From positions 1 to 64,000 of the forward strand of contig JADNRX010000107.1 of assembly GCA_015501595.1 (NCBI GenBank): a stretch of 64,000 nt of DNA, written 5' to 3'. The notes beneath the pieces are model-generated. The model saw only the letters and a list, made by a program, of their open reading frames with translations. It made no database searches and had not been told where the DNA came from. Numbering within the stretch: the first letter of the stretch is position 1; the number at the start of each line of letters is the position of its first letter. The position numbers and the translations under genes are program-made. Positions 1-9,278 of this stretch are shown one piece after another. The DNA comes from Hymenopellis radicata (lineage: Eukaryota; Basidiomycota; Agaricomycetes; Agaricales; Physalacriaceae).

Positions 1-79
1 CGAGTCGAGTATTTGACCCTGCGAGTCCGAGTTGATTCGCGAGTACTCTCCAGACTCATGCGACTCGTGGTGATCTCTA
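1..79. mobile_element. Right terminus of a hAT-type element, cut by the window edge
   Basis: Read on the minus strand from base 79, this stretch begins TAGAGATCACCACGAGT, closely matching the 18-bp terminal inverted repeat TAGAGATCGGCACGAGTG of the element at 59322-60574, which has a verified 8-bp target duplication. It also carries ACTCG/GAGTACTCGCG subterminal words like those at 57700-57860. The left end lies outside the window, so the expected duplication (80-87) cannot be checked. The element seems to have removed the 5' part of the gene that resumes at about 325. Confidence 0.6.
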
Positions 80-90
80 CAACAAACATA

Positions 91-323
91 CTGTAGACTT
101 TCGATCAATTCGTTGGTCCATGTGACATGTGATCTCACGGACGAAATTTTGGTTTCGTCGACTTACCATATATGGTAATTGCCGCCGCGGCGGAGCTGCG
201 GCGGGAGGCTGGCGGGGGCCCTGCCGAGGACTTTTTCGCAAATTTTGGTGTGACTCCTGTGACTTTTCGTCGATTTCGGATCGCCTGTGACCCGTGACCG
301 ACGAATTGATTTAAAGTCTACAG
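91..323. mobile_element. MITE family M1, copy a (233 bp, TA duplication)
   Basis: The termini are inverted repeats starting CTGTAGACTTT and reading inward to AATTCGT; TA is present on both sides (89-90 and 324-325). The interior has the GC-rich GCCGCCGCGG block and CGTCGATTTCGG typical of the family. Length is identical to copies b and c. The A of the right-hand TA provides the first base of the ATG at 325, so that start codon is an accident of insertion. Confidence 0.9.
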
Positions 324-324
324 T

Positions 325-2604
325 ATGAATTTCTACGGAAGTTGCGCTAACCTGCCTGGACGGTTGCTTCAGCAGGAATTCTGCGTTGATTTCATCTCCA
401 CCTCCCCTCATGCCTCCACTGCCGAACAGTTCTCTGTCATCCGCGATCAAATTAAAGCGACACATACAGAACCAAAACGGTGCTTTAACGCTGCGACTCA
501 ACGAATGTGTCGTATCAGAATTCTGTTACCCTCTCTCCCAGCCGACAACCCCCAGCAATCAGAGGAGGCTTCGCACATTGGCGGTAACGGAAATCAGAAA
601 TGCCGAAAGTGTCATGCTGGCGGAAATTACGAGTTTACAGAATCGAGTAACGGATATCATTCGCTGCACTATGCAGGCATCGCTCGTTCGGCCGCTGAAA
701 CGAAGAAGGAGATTGAAGAGCAGCTTCGGTGCGCGTCGCATGGTGTTAAGAAGGCGGTCGCAGAGCGTCAGACTGAGAGTGGAGTCAAGGACAAGGTCGC
801 CCAGTACTGGATTGATATCCTTCTCCAGAAAGCTGCAGCAATTCGACAGAATGATCCGACTCGAACTATGGAAGATGTCTCGGAAGAGCTTCTATCGTGG
901 TTATCTGAGCAACCAGGCGACAAAATGAATCCTCTTCTTGATCTCGCTGGTCTCGATCCAACGCAAGATATGCCGGTCGAGATTTTACATACCATCCTTC
1001 TGGGCATCATCAAGTACGTCTGGCACATGCTGCATACTTCTTGGTCCGACGCCGACCAGGCCCTCTTTGCCATCCGTCTCCAATCTACTGATATCGACGG
1101 CTTGAATGTTCCTCCAATTCGTGCTGCCTACATGATGCAGTATCGCAAATCCCTCATCGGTAAACACTTCAAGACATTGATGCAGACCATGCCGTTCCAC
1201 ACACATGGAATAACGTCACCCGAGCAGTTCCAGCTTGTGAAAGCAGTTGGTCAACTAGGTGCAGTTCTGTGGATGCCCGAAATCAAGGACATGGACCAAT
1301 ACCTCTCAGATCTTGAAGTACTCATCGCCAATGTCCTGGATGCCTTCGACGACTTTGATCCTTCTAAAATTGTTACCAAAATCAAGTTACACCTTCTTCC
1401 TCATCTTATGGAAGACATTCCTCGCTTCGGTCCAGCTATTCGAAGCTCTACGGAGATCTATGAGTGCTACAATGCAATTTTCCGTCTTTGCTCTGTTTTG
1501 AGCAATCACCAGGCACCTAGCCGTGACATCGCCCTCAAGTTCTCCTCCATGAAGCGTGTTAAACACATTCTCAGTGGAGGCTACTGGATCGAAGATGGAA
1601 AACCTGTACATGCAGCTGCAAGGGTGCGAGCAATACTGCATGATCAGCGTGTTGTACAGCGTCATTTGGGATGGGCTCCTATCGCACCGGTGAATCCAGG
1701 TTGTGTTCGCGCTGTCTCTAAAGCGAAAACTGTTATTCTTGAATGGGAGGAGACACAAGCGAGTAAATCAACAGATACAGACACCTCGATCAGAGTTCAA
1801 GGTATTTCTCATGAGGCCGGATGGAAACACGGTGTGGCTCTCACAGCACAGTCCGGCGATGCGTGTAAAGTTGGATCCTGGGTATTTGCTCAGGGTGTTG
1901 GTACTGAGCCACTTGTAGGACGCATTGCGGAGATTCTGGTCACTGCCACGTCTCCGTCTAAAGCATCATCTGGACTAGTAACACTCGACATATTTCACCT
2001 CGGTCATACCTTGCATCCTGACTTTGATCTACCAATTTTGACGCGATCCTCGGAAGCTGGTGGCCCAGTTCATTCGACTTGTACTGTCGAGTCATCAAAA
2101 ATCCTTTTCCTATTCTCGGTACAGCATGATTGTCGCTTATCCAAGTGTCAGACCTCTGCACGGCGGGCCCAGCGACAGGAGCATCTGGATACAACACGAA
2201 TGGAAGCTCTCGTTCATCACGAAGACGACGAGCATTACCTGGTTAACCTGTTCGGACTGCATAATGCGGCTTTGCTAAAGGAGACACTTCCCCGTAGCCT
2301 GGTTGCACCTACGCCACTCTATCCCGACCGACAAGTTTTCCATTTTCAGGCCGCACAAATGCTCCGAAGCCGCAACACACAAAAACGTGCTGCAACAGCG
2401 GAGAAGCGCAAGGCGAAGAACCAGGCTAAGGGGAAAGGGAAAGGGAAAGCAAAAGAAGCTCAGCGAGTCGAAGAGGAAAACGGCTTTGAAGTTGAATCGG
2501 AGGAATCAGACCACTCGGATGATGAGGATGACATGACAGGTGATATTAGGAATGATGATATACAAGTAGTACATAGAAATAAGCGGCGTAGAACAAATCA
2601 ATAG
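325..2604 (+). CDS. 5'-truncated transposon protein of the PVEILHT..LLG family
   Basis: One open frame of 759 codons. The real protein probably starts upstream: the first 40-60 residues read like non-native sequence after the MITE, and convincing similarity begins near LPADNPQQSEEASHIGG, followed by a Cys pair (CRKCHAGG), then DMPVEILHTILLG (about residues 214-226) and blocks such as FGPAIRSSTEIYECYN. I recall this arrangement from long proteins of basidiomycete CACTA/Plavaka-like transposons, where it forms the C-terminal half. The C-terminus (about 690-759) is a lysine-rich run (KGKGKGKAK) followed by an acidic stretch and a basic KRRR tail. The catalytic half is missing, displaced by the hAT end and the M1 MITE. 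It overlaps the minus-strand gene at 2598-3218 by 7 bp. Family assignment is from memory; function is unproven. Confidence 0.6.
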   Translation: MNFYGSCANLPGRLLQQEFCVDFISTSPHASTAEQFSVIRDQIKATHTEPKRCFNAATQRMCRIRILLPSLPADNPQQSEEASHIGGNGNQKCRKCHAGGNYEFTESSNGYHSLHYAGIARSAAETKKEIEEQLRCASHGVKKAVAERQTESGVKDKVAQYWIDILLQKAAAIRQNDPTRTMEDVSEELLSWLSEQPGDKMNPLLDLAGLDPTQDMPVEILHTILLGIIKYVWHMLHTSWSDADQALFAIRLQSTDIDGLNVPPIRAAYMMQYRKSLIGKHFKTLMQTMPFHTHGITSPEQFQLVKAVGQLGAVLWMPEIKDMDQYLSDLEVLIANVLDAFDDFDPSKIVTKIKLHLLPHLMEDIPRFGPAIRSSTEIYECYNAIFRLCSVLSNHQAPSRDIALKFSSMKRVKHILSGGYWIEDGKPVHAAARVRAILHDQRVVQRHLGWAPIAPVNPGCVRAVSKAKTVILEWEETQASKSTDTDTSIRVQGISHEAGWKHGVALTAQSGDACKVGSWVFAQGVGTEPLVGRIAEILVTATSPSKASSGLVTLDIFHLGHTLHPDFDLPILTRSSEAGGPVHSTCTVESSKILFLFSVQHDCRLSKCQTSARRAQRQEHLDTTRMEALVHHEDDEHYLVNLFGLHNAALLKETLPRSLVAPTPLYPDRQVFHFQAAQMLRSRNTQKRAATAEKRKAKNQAKGKGKGKAKEAQRVEEENGFEVESEESDHSDDEDDMTGDIRNDDIQVVHRNKRRRTNQ

Positions 2605-3218
2605 GCCCGTTTGCGCTTCAAGCTTGAGGCTTGTTCTTGTTGAAGTTGCTCAAGAGGATCTGACGTTGGAACAACATCCAGATCCATGGTCAGTGAAAGG
2701 GGAGTAGGGGTACGTGGGCCATAGACAAGGGGTGGAAGAGGCGACATGGGATCAGATGGCCGTAGTAGTGGAGACGATGGGTGGGGAAGTGTTCGCAGAA
2801 GGTGCGACAGTCTCTGGAAAAACTCCGGAGGCGCTTCGTCTGGATGCTGGATGTAGTACTCCGCCTCGTCACTCGCGGATGCCCATTCTTGATTTAGTGG
2901 TCCAAAATAACGTGGACCACAAAAGTCGCTTGCACCGGTATCGGGCACAGTGTATTCGGGATGGTAGACCTGGATGGGCGGATTCGGTGGGGTTTGGGGG
3001 ACCTCTTCGTCAGGATTGTCTAGCACCTGGCCAGGGGAAGGCATAAACGAGGGCACATGGGCATCAAACGCGGTAGATTCGGGATGATTCTGGGCTGCTG
3101 GAGCGCGAGTTTGTAACAGGGTGGTAAGAAGCGCGGCAAACGGCTCATCCAATGTGATAGTGATATTGAGGTTAATGGTCTGTAAGGAACTCGTTAAATC
3201 AGCTGTAGAAAATGTCAT
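2598..3218 (-). CDS. Proline-rich hypothetical protein (206 aa)
   Basis: Uninterrupted frame from ATG at 3218 to TAG-type stop at 2598-2600, convergent with and overlapping the transposon gene. The N-terminal 50 residues are polar/hydrophobic (TLDEPFAALLTTLLQ), the centre is rich in proline and acidic residues (DNPDEEVPQTPPNPP) with tyrosine/glutamate patches, and the C-terminus ends in a basic SLKRKRAY that could act as a nuclear signal. No domain is recognised. Amino-acid bias (P, S, D/E) looks like a genuine disordered protein rather than noise. It may be an accessory gene of the same transposon as the upstream gene, since small proline-rich partners often accompany CACTA-like transposases; this is inference from position only. 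Confidence 0.45.
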   Translation of the reverse strand: MTFSTADLTSSLQTINLNITITLDEPFAALLTTLLQTRAPAAQNHPESTAFDAHVPSFMPSPGQVLDNPDEEVPQTPPNPPIQVYHPEYTVPDTGASDFCGPRYFGPLNQEWASASDEAEYYIQHPDEAPPEFFQRLSHLLRTLPHPSSPLLRPSDPMSPLPPLVYGPRTPTPLSLTMDLDVVPTSDPLEQLQQEQASSLKRKRAY

Positions 3219-3606
3219 TCAGACCGCGTACTGTGGGTTCCATGGTTGGGATTCGAGAGTGCAGCGGGTCGATGCGCTGAGAGTGACAAGTCCATGCTCT
3301 TTTATCTTGAACCGGCAGCCCGGCACATAGTCCAAGTAGCATCCAAGAGACATCTTTGCTGTGACTCCAGGTTTTAGGCATGACAAAGGTCCTGTCAACC
3401 ATTGACCACCAAAAACGCGAGGTCTCGAGAGTGTGTGAGAGAAAGGTCGGACAATGCTGGCACGATCATGTTCTTCAACCTTTTCTCACGATAACGCCGA
3501 AAAACCTTTTTTTCATGTGATACATATGTGGATTTTACCACTTTCATTTAGGTCTGTCTAGTCTATCTACCGAAGGTTTCTCAAACCTACTTCGACTTTT
3601 GTGGTG
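3219..3606. other. Intergenic DNA left of the Ngaro element
   Basis: No convincing gene. It would contain the promoter of the minus-strand gene at 2598-3218. Bases 3590-3597 read CTTCGACT, an octamer also found directly after the right end of the Ngaro element (9817-9824). Confidence 0.4.
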
Positions 3607-4001
3607 TAGCCAGCCCCAAAACCAGTCCAGACAGGCCCAAAGTGTCCAATTTGTGGGAAATTCGCACTTTTGCTCTCCCAGGCAAGCAGCACTTGCTCTA
3701 CCCAGTCCTCTTGCTCAGGACTGATGCATTGGCACCCTAGAAGTCTATTGGAACCATTTGCCACAGCCCCAGAGCCCTACAGCTCTTCCTGCTGCCTCTG
3801 CTTCCAGTATGTGCCAATGTCTCATATCCAGCTCTTCAGAGCTGATGCCTTTTGTGCCCAGATACCCATTCCTTTTCAAGGACTCCTTATCAAGGACACT
3901 TCTGTGGGCTATCTGGTCACAGGTGCGCTCTCTGCACTGTCTCACTCCCCTCCAGCTAATCTGTGTTATCTGGTCACAGTTAGCTCCGCTTTTTTGCGTC
4001 C
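3607..4001 (+). repeat. Ngaro copy 1, left split repeat A1
   Basis: Begins TAGCCAGCCCCAAAACC and ends TTTTTTGCGTCC; the same 395 bp occurs as A2 at 9279-9673, 10990-11384 and 20259-20657. Sequence left of 3607 does not match what precedes A2, fixing the boundary. Bases 4002-4486 are unique leader sequence between A1 and the first ATG. Confidence 0.9.
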
Positions 4002-4486
4002 TTTCTTTGCGGTTTCACCCCACATCCCTCTCCCAAGCGGCTCACCACCGCTTCTTCGAGCTCAACACTCCGTTCAGCGTGCTATACCTCCCTGGGCTCG
4101 GTGTCCTCCTTGTACTTCCTTGTCATCGTCAATCAGTGGTACAGCTCAACCTGTGCTTGCGACCGAGTTCAACACCTGGTCGTACAGCGTGTGCCTGACT
4201 CCCTCACAAGGAGTGTAAATCAGGGCGCTGATTGTGAGACGAGTTCGCTCTCCGAGTGCGCCGTAACACGTTCGCTCGTTGAGTATTCGATAGGCTTGGT
4301 TAAGGATCGGTCGTACATCTTGTTCAGGCGCTCTCTATTCGCTCATTACCTGGGTGTTCTCTCTGCGAGAGCATTTGCGTTCTGAGGAGTAGACTAGCCA
4401 AAAGGCAGCAAGAGGGCGAGAAGCCTGCGCAGACAGCCTTAGGTTGCACATTCTGCTGAGAACGTTCCTGAATCAGGAAGCGGACT

Positions 4487-5877
4487 ATGTCCTCGGACGA
4501 TGATCTCAATGTTATCGATGAAACCCCTTCTCCCTCTCGCTCCCGCTCTGCGACGCGCTCCTACGTCGCTCCCTCTCCCTCTCCACCGCGTACCGCTACG
4601 CACTCTATCGCAGACGAATCTGATGCGGATCACCGCGAAGAGGTTCGTCAACGTGCAGAGCAGCTGGAGCAGCTCGTCGCAGACTTTGCTGATGGTACCA
4701 TACCGTCGTCCTACAACGAGTTCTTGCGACTTGCTCGGGAGACTGGTGCCTCAGCCGGAGAACTGGACGACTATGTCGAACAAGTCGTTCAGATCATTGC
4801 CGCTCGAGAGGAGCACCACGACGGATTGGCTCCTCCCGATCCAGACCTCGCAGCGCAGCAAGCTGAGCAACAAGCTGCGCTTAAGCGCGCTGTTGAGGAG
4901 GCTGCATGGGCCGCACTTGGTGCGCGTCTCGATGCAGCTGCTGGAAAGCGTGCGCCCGAGCCTGGTCCCGTCGCTGGACCGACCTCGGCTGCGCTGCTCT
5001 CCAAGTTACTTGGAGCGGAGCCTACTCCGTCAGGCATCTCTGCCTCAGTTCTCTCCTCCGCTCCGCATCTCGCACAGTTGGCCTCACCAACCAACCTCTC
5101 TCCACACCTCCAAGAGACTCAGCGTCTCCGTCGGCTCTTTACCAATGATAAGGATGTCGACGCCATCATCAATGTGTGTCAGACGCAGTCACTCCATGAC
5201 CCGTTTGCACGCTCTCTCTGGCGCTCAATCGTGCTGGACCAGTACGTGGATTTTGAGAAACTCTATGCCTCGATCCACTCTGGCACGAATCAGCAAGAGG
5301 ACACGAAGGACTTTGCTGGGGCTTTGTGCTCATCCGCAAGGACCACGTCTCTGCGCGCCGAGCTCTCACTCAAGAGTCCGAGTGGACACGCGTCTTTGAT
5401 GCGTATGCCACCGGTGTTGGGCTTATCTACCCTCACCGCAAGGACGAACTCCAGGGCTATCGCGTACTCATTGTGGAACTGTTCCGCGCCACGCCCTCGA
5501 ATCCAGCGTTCCCTATTCGCTGTGATAAGGAGACTCGCACTCGCTATGCTAACTCTCCTTTCAATCTCAATGACCGCAATGCGCTCCAGTTACCGCTTCT
5601 TACAGAGATGTTACGCACCTCTGAGGCGGCTAATCCACGCAAGCGGTCTTCTGATTCTAGCAGCTCGCAGCCTGCGACACGTCGTCGCATCATCTGCCAG
5701 AATTGGAATCTGGGCAAATGCCCATCTCCGTGCCCGGGTAGCCGTGTACACGGTACTTGCAGTGAGTGCGGAGGAAAGCACACCGCCAAAAGCCACCCAG
5801 CCTGCCTCGTCCTCCTCGAAGCCAAGCGAGCTGTCAGTCGTGCAGGACCGAGTTCAGGCGGCAATGTCGAAGCCTAA
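4487..5877 (+). pseudogene. Ngaro ORF1, Gag-like protein with C-terminal zinc finger (one frameshift)
   Basis: Starts at ATG 4487 after the A1 leader with an S/P/R-rich N-terminus (MSSDDDLNVIDETPSPSRSR), a helical acidic segment (about residues 45-150), then LFTNDKDVDAIINV and a DPFARSLWRSIVLDQYVDF block. At 5318-5321 there are four G where copy 3 (18510-18525 region) has five; from there the protein continues in another frame to the stop at 5875-5877. The end holds a Cys/His cluster, C-x7-C-x3-C-x8-C-x2-C ending CSECGGKHTAKSH, resembling the CCCH fingers of DIRS/Ngaro Gag proteins and probably binding element RNA. The last 14 bp overlap ORF2, which lies in a different frame. With one extra G the protein would be about 464 aa. 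Broken copy or homopolymer error are both possible. Confidence 0.8.
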
Positions 5878-7705
5878 ATCGTTGAAGCGTAAATCCGATG
5901 CTGTACCACCACCTCCACGCTTTAAGCGTGGCTATGTATTTACTACGAATGTACCATCACAATCAAAAGCTCCTCCGAGCATTTCTTCCACTTATACTGC
6001 TCCTCCACTTCCTTTACCTCCTGAACATATTCGCAATGATCCTACCATTCAGCAGTCTCTTGCTGCTGTTGCCAACTATATCGAGGTCAGCACACCAATC
6101 AATGTTGACCGCTTTGAGCGACTTCTGGCCAAACATCCCAATCAACCCTTTGTGAAGTCTATTACTCGTTCGCTTCGTGAAGGGTTTTGGCCATTGCATG
6201 ACGGTGAGTGGGAAGCGCACCTCAAAGAGCAGATCAAAGACAATTACTCTACTGAGGAGCGCGATCTCACTGAGCTGCGCAAACACCGTGATCAAGAAGT
6301 CGCTGCGGGTCGCTGGTCACCTGCGCTTCCAGAGGGCTTTAAGCTCCTTCCTGGTATGCGCCTGTCACCCATGTTCGTGGTGTGGCAGAAAGGTAAACCA
6401 CGTGTCGTCATGGACCATACTGGCAATGGTCTTAATGAAGGCATTGCGAGAGAGGATGCAAAAGTGAAGTACGACGACATGCACTCCTTTGGGCAGGTAC
6501 TGCATGACGTCCTTCAAACTCACCCTCACGAGGAAATCCTGCTCTTCAAGAGTGACATCTCGAAGGCATTCCTCAATCTCCCTGTTCATCCTATCTGGCA
6601 ACTGCAGCAGGTTGTCATCGTTGACGGTCGCCATTATATTGTGCGCCGTCTCATCTTTGGAAGTCGTGCATCTCCATACTGCTGGTGCTCGTTCTCCGGT
6701 CTGGTTAACTGGATCGCTTGGGAACTTGACGTACTCGGCTTGCACGACTACATGGACGACTACTACGGCTGGGACACCAGTCGCAATCTAGTACTCTTTC
6801 ATGGACAGCGACGTCCACATCGTCAAGTCCAGCTTCTTCTCTTGTGGGACTCTCTTGGCATTCCCTATGAGGACAAGAAGCAAGAGCACGGTCGTCAGCT
6901 CAAGATTATTGGTTTCTGGCTTGATGCCATCTACGGCTCCATTTCCCTCACTCCAGACTCCATCACAGACATGATCACTAGAATCGAGTCGTTCTTGTCT
7001 GATCTCAAACCTCCTCTCAAGGAATGGCTATCCTTGGGTGGTTATCTCAACTGGGCTTTGAATGTGCTGCCTTGGGCACGGCCAGCACTTACAGAGCTCT
7101 ACCGCAAGATCAGCGGTAAAACCCTGCAGTACAAAGGCATTCCATTGAACCTTGAGGTTAGATCTGACCTCACTTGGTTTGTCAATGCATTGCGACACTG
7201 TATCGGAGTGCGCTTCGTCAATGCGCAGGCTTGGGATGATACAGAGGCTGATATGGTCTGTTGGACAGATGCTAGCAATCTGGGCCTTTCCTTTGTATAT
7301 GCTGGAAATGGCTTTTGCTATCGACTCCGAACTACAACCGGAGTTGATACCTTCTTCAGAGAGCTGTTAGCTATCTTATGTGCTGTCCATCATGCCGCCT
7401 CTCGTCCCTATCCACCTCGTACGCTGTTGATTCATTCTGACAGCCTCGACTCCGTCTCAGTGTTCGATACTCTGGCTGCTTCTCAGTCGAGTCACAATGC
7501 TATCCTCCTTGCTATTGCAGACATTGTCATGCGTACAGGCATTGACGTACGTGTGAGGCACATCCGCGGAGTTGACAATGTGATGGCAGACATGTTGTCC
7601 CGCTTGCTGTTCTCTGACTTCCAGAAACAGTTTCCCTCCTACCGCATCCGCATTATGGAGCCACCTCGAGAGCTCCTGCCGGTGCGATGGAGAGATTGCT
7701 TTTAG
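5864..7705 (+). CDS. Ngaro ORF2, reverse transcriptase-RNase H (613 aa)
   Basis: ATG at 5864 lies in the overlap with the end of ORF1; the frame is open to 7705. A basic/proline-rich leader (about 1-90) precedes the RT: SPMFVVWQKGKPRVVMDHTG (template-binding region, about 165-185), FKSDISKAFLNLPVHP with the first catalytic Asp (about 228-243), LIFGSRASPYCWC, and the YMDDYYGW catalytic box (about residue 296). RNase H follows with WTDASNLGLSF, FRELLAIL, HSDSLDSV and HIRGVDNVMADMLSR, giving the D-E-D-D set. No chromodomain, protease or DDE integrase is present, as expected for Ngaro. It copies the element RNA, probably within Gag particles. All key residues are intact. Longer translation from 4487 in this frame passes through the out-of-frame end of ORF1 and should not be used as the start. 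Confidence 0.9.
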   Translation: MSKPKSLKRKSDAVPPPPRFKRGYVFTTNVPSQSKAPPSISSTYTAPPLPLPPEHIRNDPTIQQSLAAVANYIEVSTPINVDRFERLLAKHPNQPFVKSITRSLREGFWPLHDGEWEAHLKEQIKDNYSTEERDLTELRKHRDQEVAAGRWSPALPEGFKLLPGMRLSPMFVVWQKGKPRVVMDHTGNGLNEGIAREDAKVKYDDMHSFGQVLHDVLQTHPHEEILLFKSDISKAFLNLPVHPIWQLQQVVIVDGRHYIVRRLIFGSRASPYCWCSFSGLVNWIAWELDVLGLHDYMDDYYGWDTSRNLVLFHGQRRPHRQVQLLLLWDSLGIPYEDKKQEHGRQLKIIGFWLDAIYGSISLTPDSITDMITRIESFLSDLKPPLKEWLSLGGYLNWALNVLPWARPALTELYRKISGKTLQYKGIPLNLEVRSDLTWFVNALRHCIGVRFVNAQAWDDTEADMVCWTDASNLGLSFVYAGNGFCYRLRTTTGVDTFFRELLAILCAVHHAASRPYPPRTLLIHSDSLDSVSVFDTLAASQSSHNAILLAIADIVMRTGIDVRVRHIRGVDNVMADMLSRLLFSDFQKQFPSYRIRIMEPPRELLPVRWRDCF

Positions 7706-7748
7706 AGGCATTGGGTGAGGGGAGACGCACTCGTCCCCTCGCCCATCC

Positions 7749-8689
7749 ATGGACTTGCAGAAACTAGATGAACTTGTCTTATACTTGCAGGCTCATGCTA
7801 TTGAGACTTCTACACGTCTTAATTACTCTACTGGTGCCAGAGATTACGCTACTTCTGTAAAACACATAACCTGTCTTTGGAACCTACTCCGGAGACCTTA
7901 TCTCGTTACATTGCGTACACATCACAATTCATTGCTTCTGCTCCAAAATACTTGTCTGGCGCGAAACATTTCCTCAAAGAGTTCTATCCTCACTTTGCTG
8001 ACGCTCGTGCATCTGCACTCGTCCAAGCTACTATCCGAGGTGCTAAGAAGGTGAGAGCGGATCCTATACATAGGAAACCTCCACTTCGCATCCATCACCT
8101 TCAACTCTTTGTCAATATCGCAAATCAGACTCAGAAGTACGATGATCTTCTTTTTGCCACCATCATGTCATGTGCCTTCTATGCTGTTCACCGGATGGGA
8201 GAACTGGTGCAGCCTAATCAGAAGAAGCTTCGTGATTGGAAGAAGATCATCAAGCGATCCAGTCTCAAATTTGAACCTGGATACGCTGGCTATCGCTTGC
8301 CTTATCATAAAAGCGATCCATTCTATCAGGGCACTGATATACTGTTTACTACTCAGAAAGAGGCTGATCCAATTGCTCTTCTGAAACGGTATGTCTTGCG
8401 CAGAGATAAGCTGCATGGTGCTCGAGCGGCACTCTTCATACGTGACAATGGCGTGGTACCAACTCGATCCTGGTTTGAATCCAAATTCTTTGCGCTGGTG
8501 AGTAAAGAGTTTGGTGGTCATTCAGTCCGTTCTGGAGGCATAACACACTACGCATCTCTGGGACTGGCTGAATCTATTCTCCAAGCCTTAGGTCGTTGGT
8601 CATCATCTGCTTGGAAGATCTATATACGCGACCATCCAGCAGTGCGTGCCGCTCAGCAGTTAGCAGCTCAAAAGAAATCCTCCTATTAA
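7749..8689 (+). pseudogene. Ngaro ORF3, tyrosine recombinase (one frameshift near 7855)
   Basis: ATG at 7749 opens a helical SAM-like N-terminal domain (LDELVLYLQAH, STRLNYSTGARDY). Around 7850-7870 the frame changes, one base short by comparison with the sense of the protein, and continues as PTPETLSRYIAYTSQF up to the stop at 8687-8689. The catalytic domain is complete: Arg in AVHRMGEL, then HSVR (H-x-x-R), GRW and the nucleophile Tyr in IYIRDHP. In Ngaro elements this enzyme inserts the circular cDNA into chromosomal DNA by site-specific recombination. The total would be about 313 aa, normal for the family. It follows ORF2 by 43 bp. A second, N-terminally truncated copy is at 9825-10409. 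The frameshift needs confirmation because the catalytic half is otherwise perfectly kept. Confidence 0.88.
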
Positions 8690-8768
8690 AACCTTCCTCA
8701 TCTTGCGTTTCGTAAACATCTTTCTTCACCTCCATCCACCCCTCCACTACACACATGCATAGCACAGT

Positions 8769-8847
8769 AGGCACTTTACGATACGCTTAATTGATGAGGC
8801 CCTTGGGGTCCGATTTGGCCTAACTCCGTGTGATCTGAAAGCATAGG
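8769..8847 (+). repeat. Ngaro copy 1, split repeat B1
   Basis: 79 bp running from AGGCACTTTACGATACGC to CTGAAAGCATAGG, 79 bp downstream of the recombinase stop. Repeated at 9738-9816 (B2) and in copies 2 and 3. Confidence 0.9.
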
Positions 8848-9278
8848 TCGATGTAAATGCGGATTCCAAGGGTAGGGAGCATTTTCAGAGGCCTCTGCAT
8901 GCCCCACACCTCTCCATACCCCTATACCTAACTCCCTGCTTCAGGGAGTCCACTCAGTTGCTTAACCGAGTCAAACCGAGTCAAATCATCATTTAGTCAA
9001 AAATCTGCATTGTTTGACTAAATGCTGACTCTCTGCTGCTACTACTGCAGCTACTCCATCCTCTGAGCTCTTCCTAGACTTGTCTAGCCTGTGTCTGGTG
9101 TTGTAGTAACAACAGAGGCCACTCACAGGGCGCCCTAGAAGGTTTAGGCAAAAGTTCCCACGCTCTGCCTTCTGCCTCTTACCATCACCTTCTCCCAGAG
9201 GCAAGCAGTTCGTGATCCCTCCAGTCCTCCTGCTCAGGACTGATGCCATACCCCTCTAGAGCACTGTCTGAAGCCGCC
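8848..9278 (+). repeat. Ngaro spacer segment M between B1 and A2
   Basis: 431 bp starting TCGATGTAAATGCGG. It is also present at 10568-10989, 17967-18383 and 19827-20258. The TCGATG edge is reused as an element boundary in copy 3 (see that entry). An 86-codon minus-strand frame (8989-9249) persists in all four copies but is probably a by-product of their identity. Confidence 0.85.

Noticed and set aside
2714..3046. 110-codon plus-strand frame
   Set aside because: It is the complement of the better-supported proline-rich gene at 2598-3218.
4487..7705. A single 1072-residue Gag-RT protein
   Set aside because: The stretch from about 5322 to 5863 in this frame is out of frame relative to the Gag sequence confirmed by copy 3; it is open by chance.
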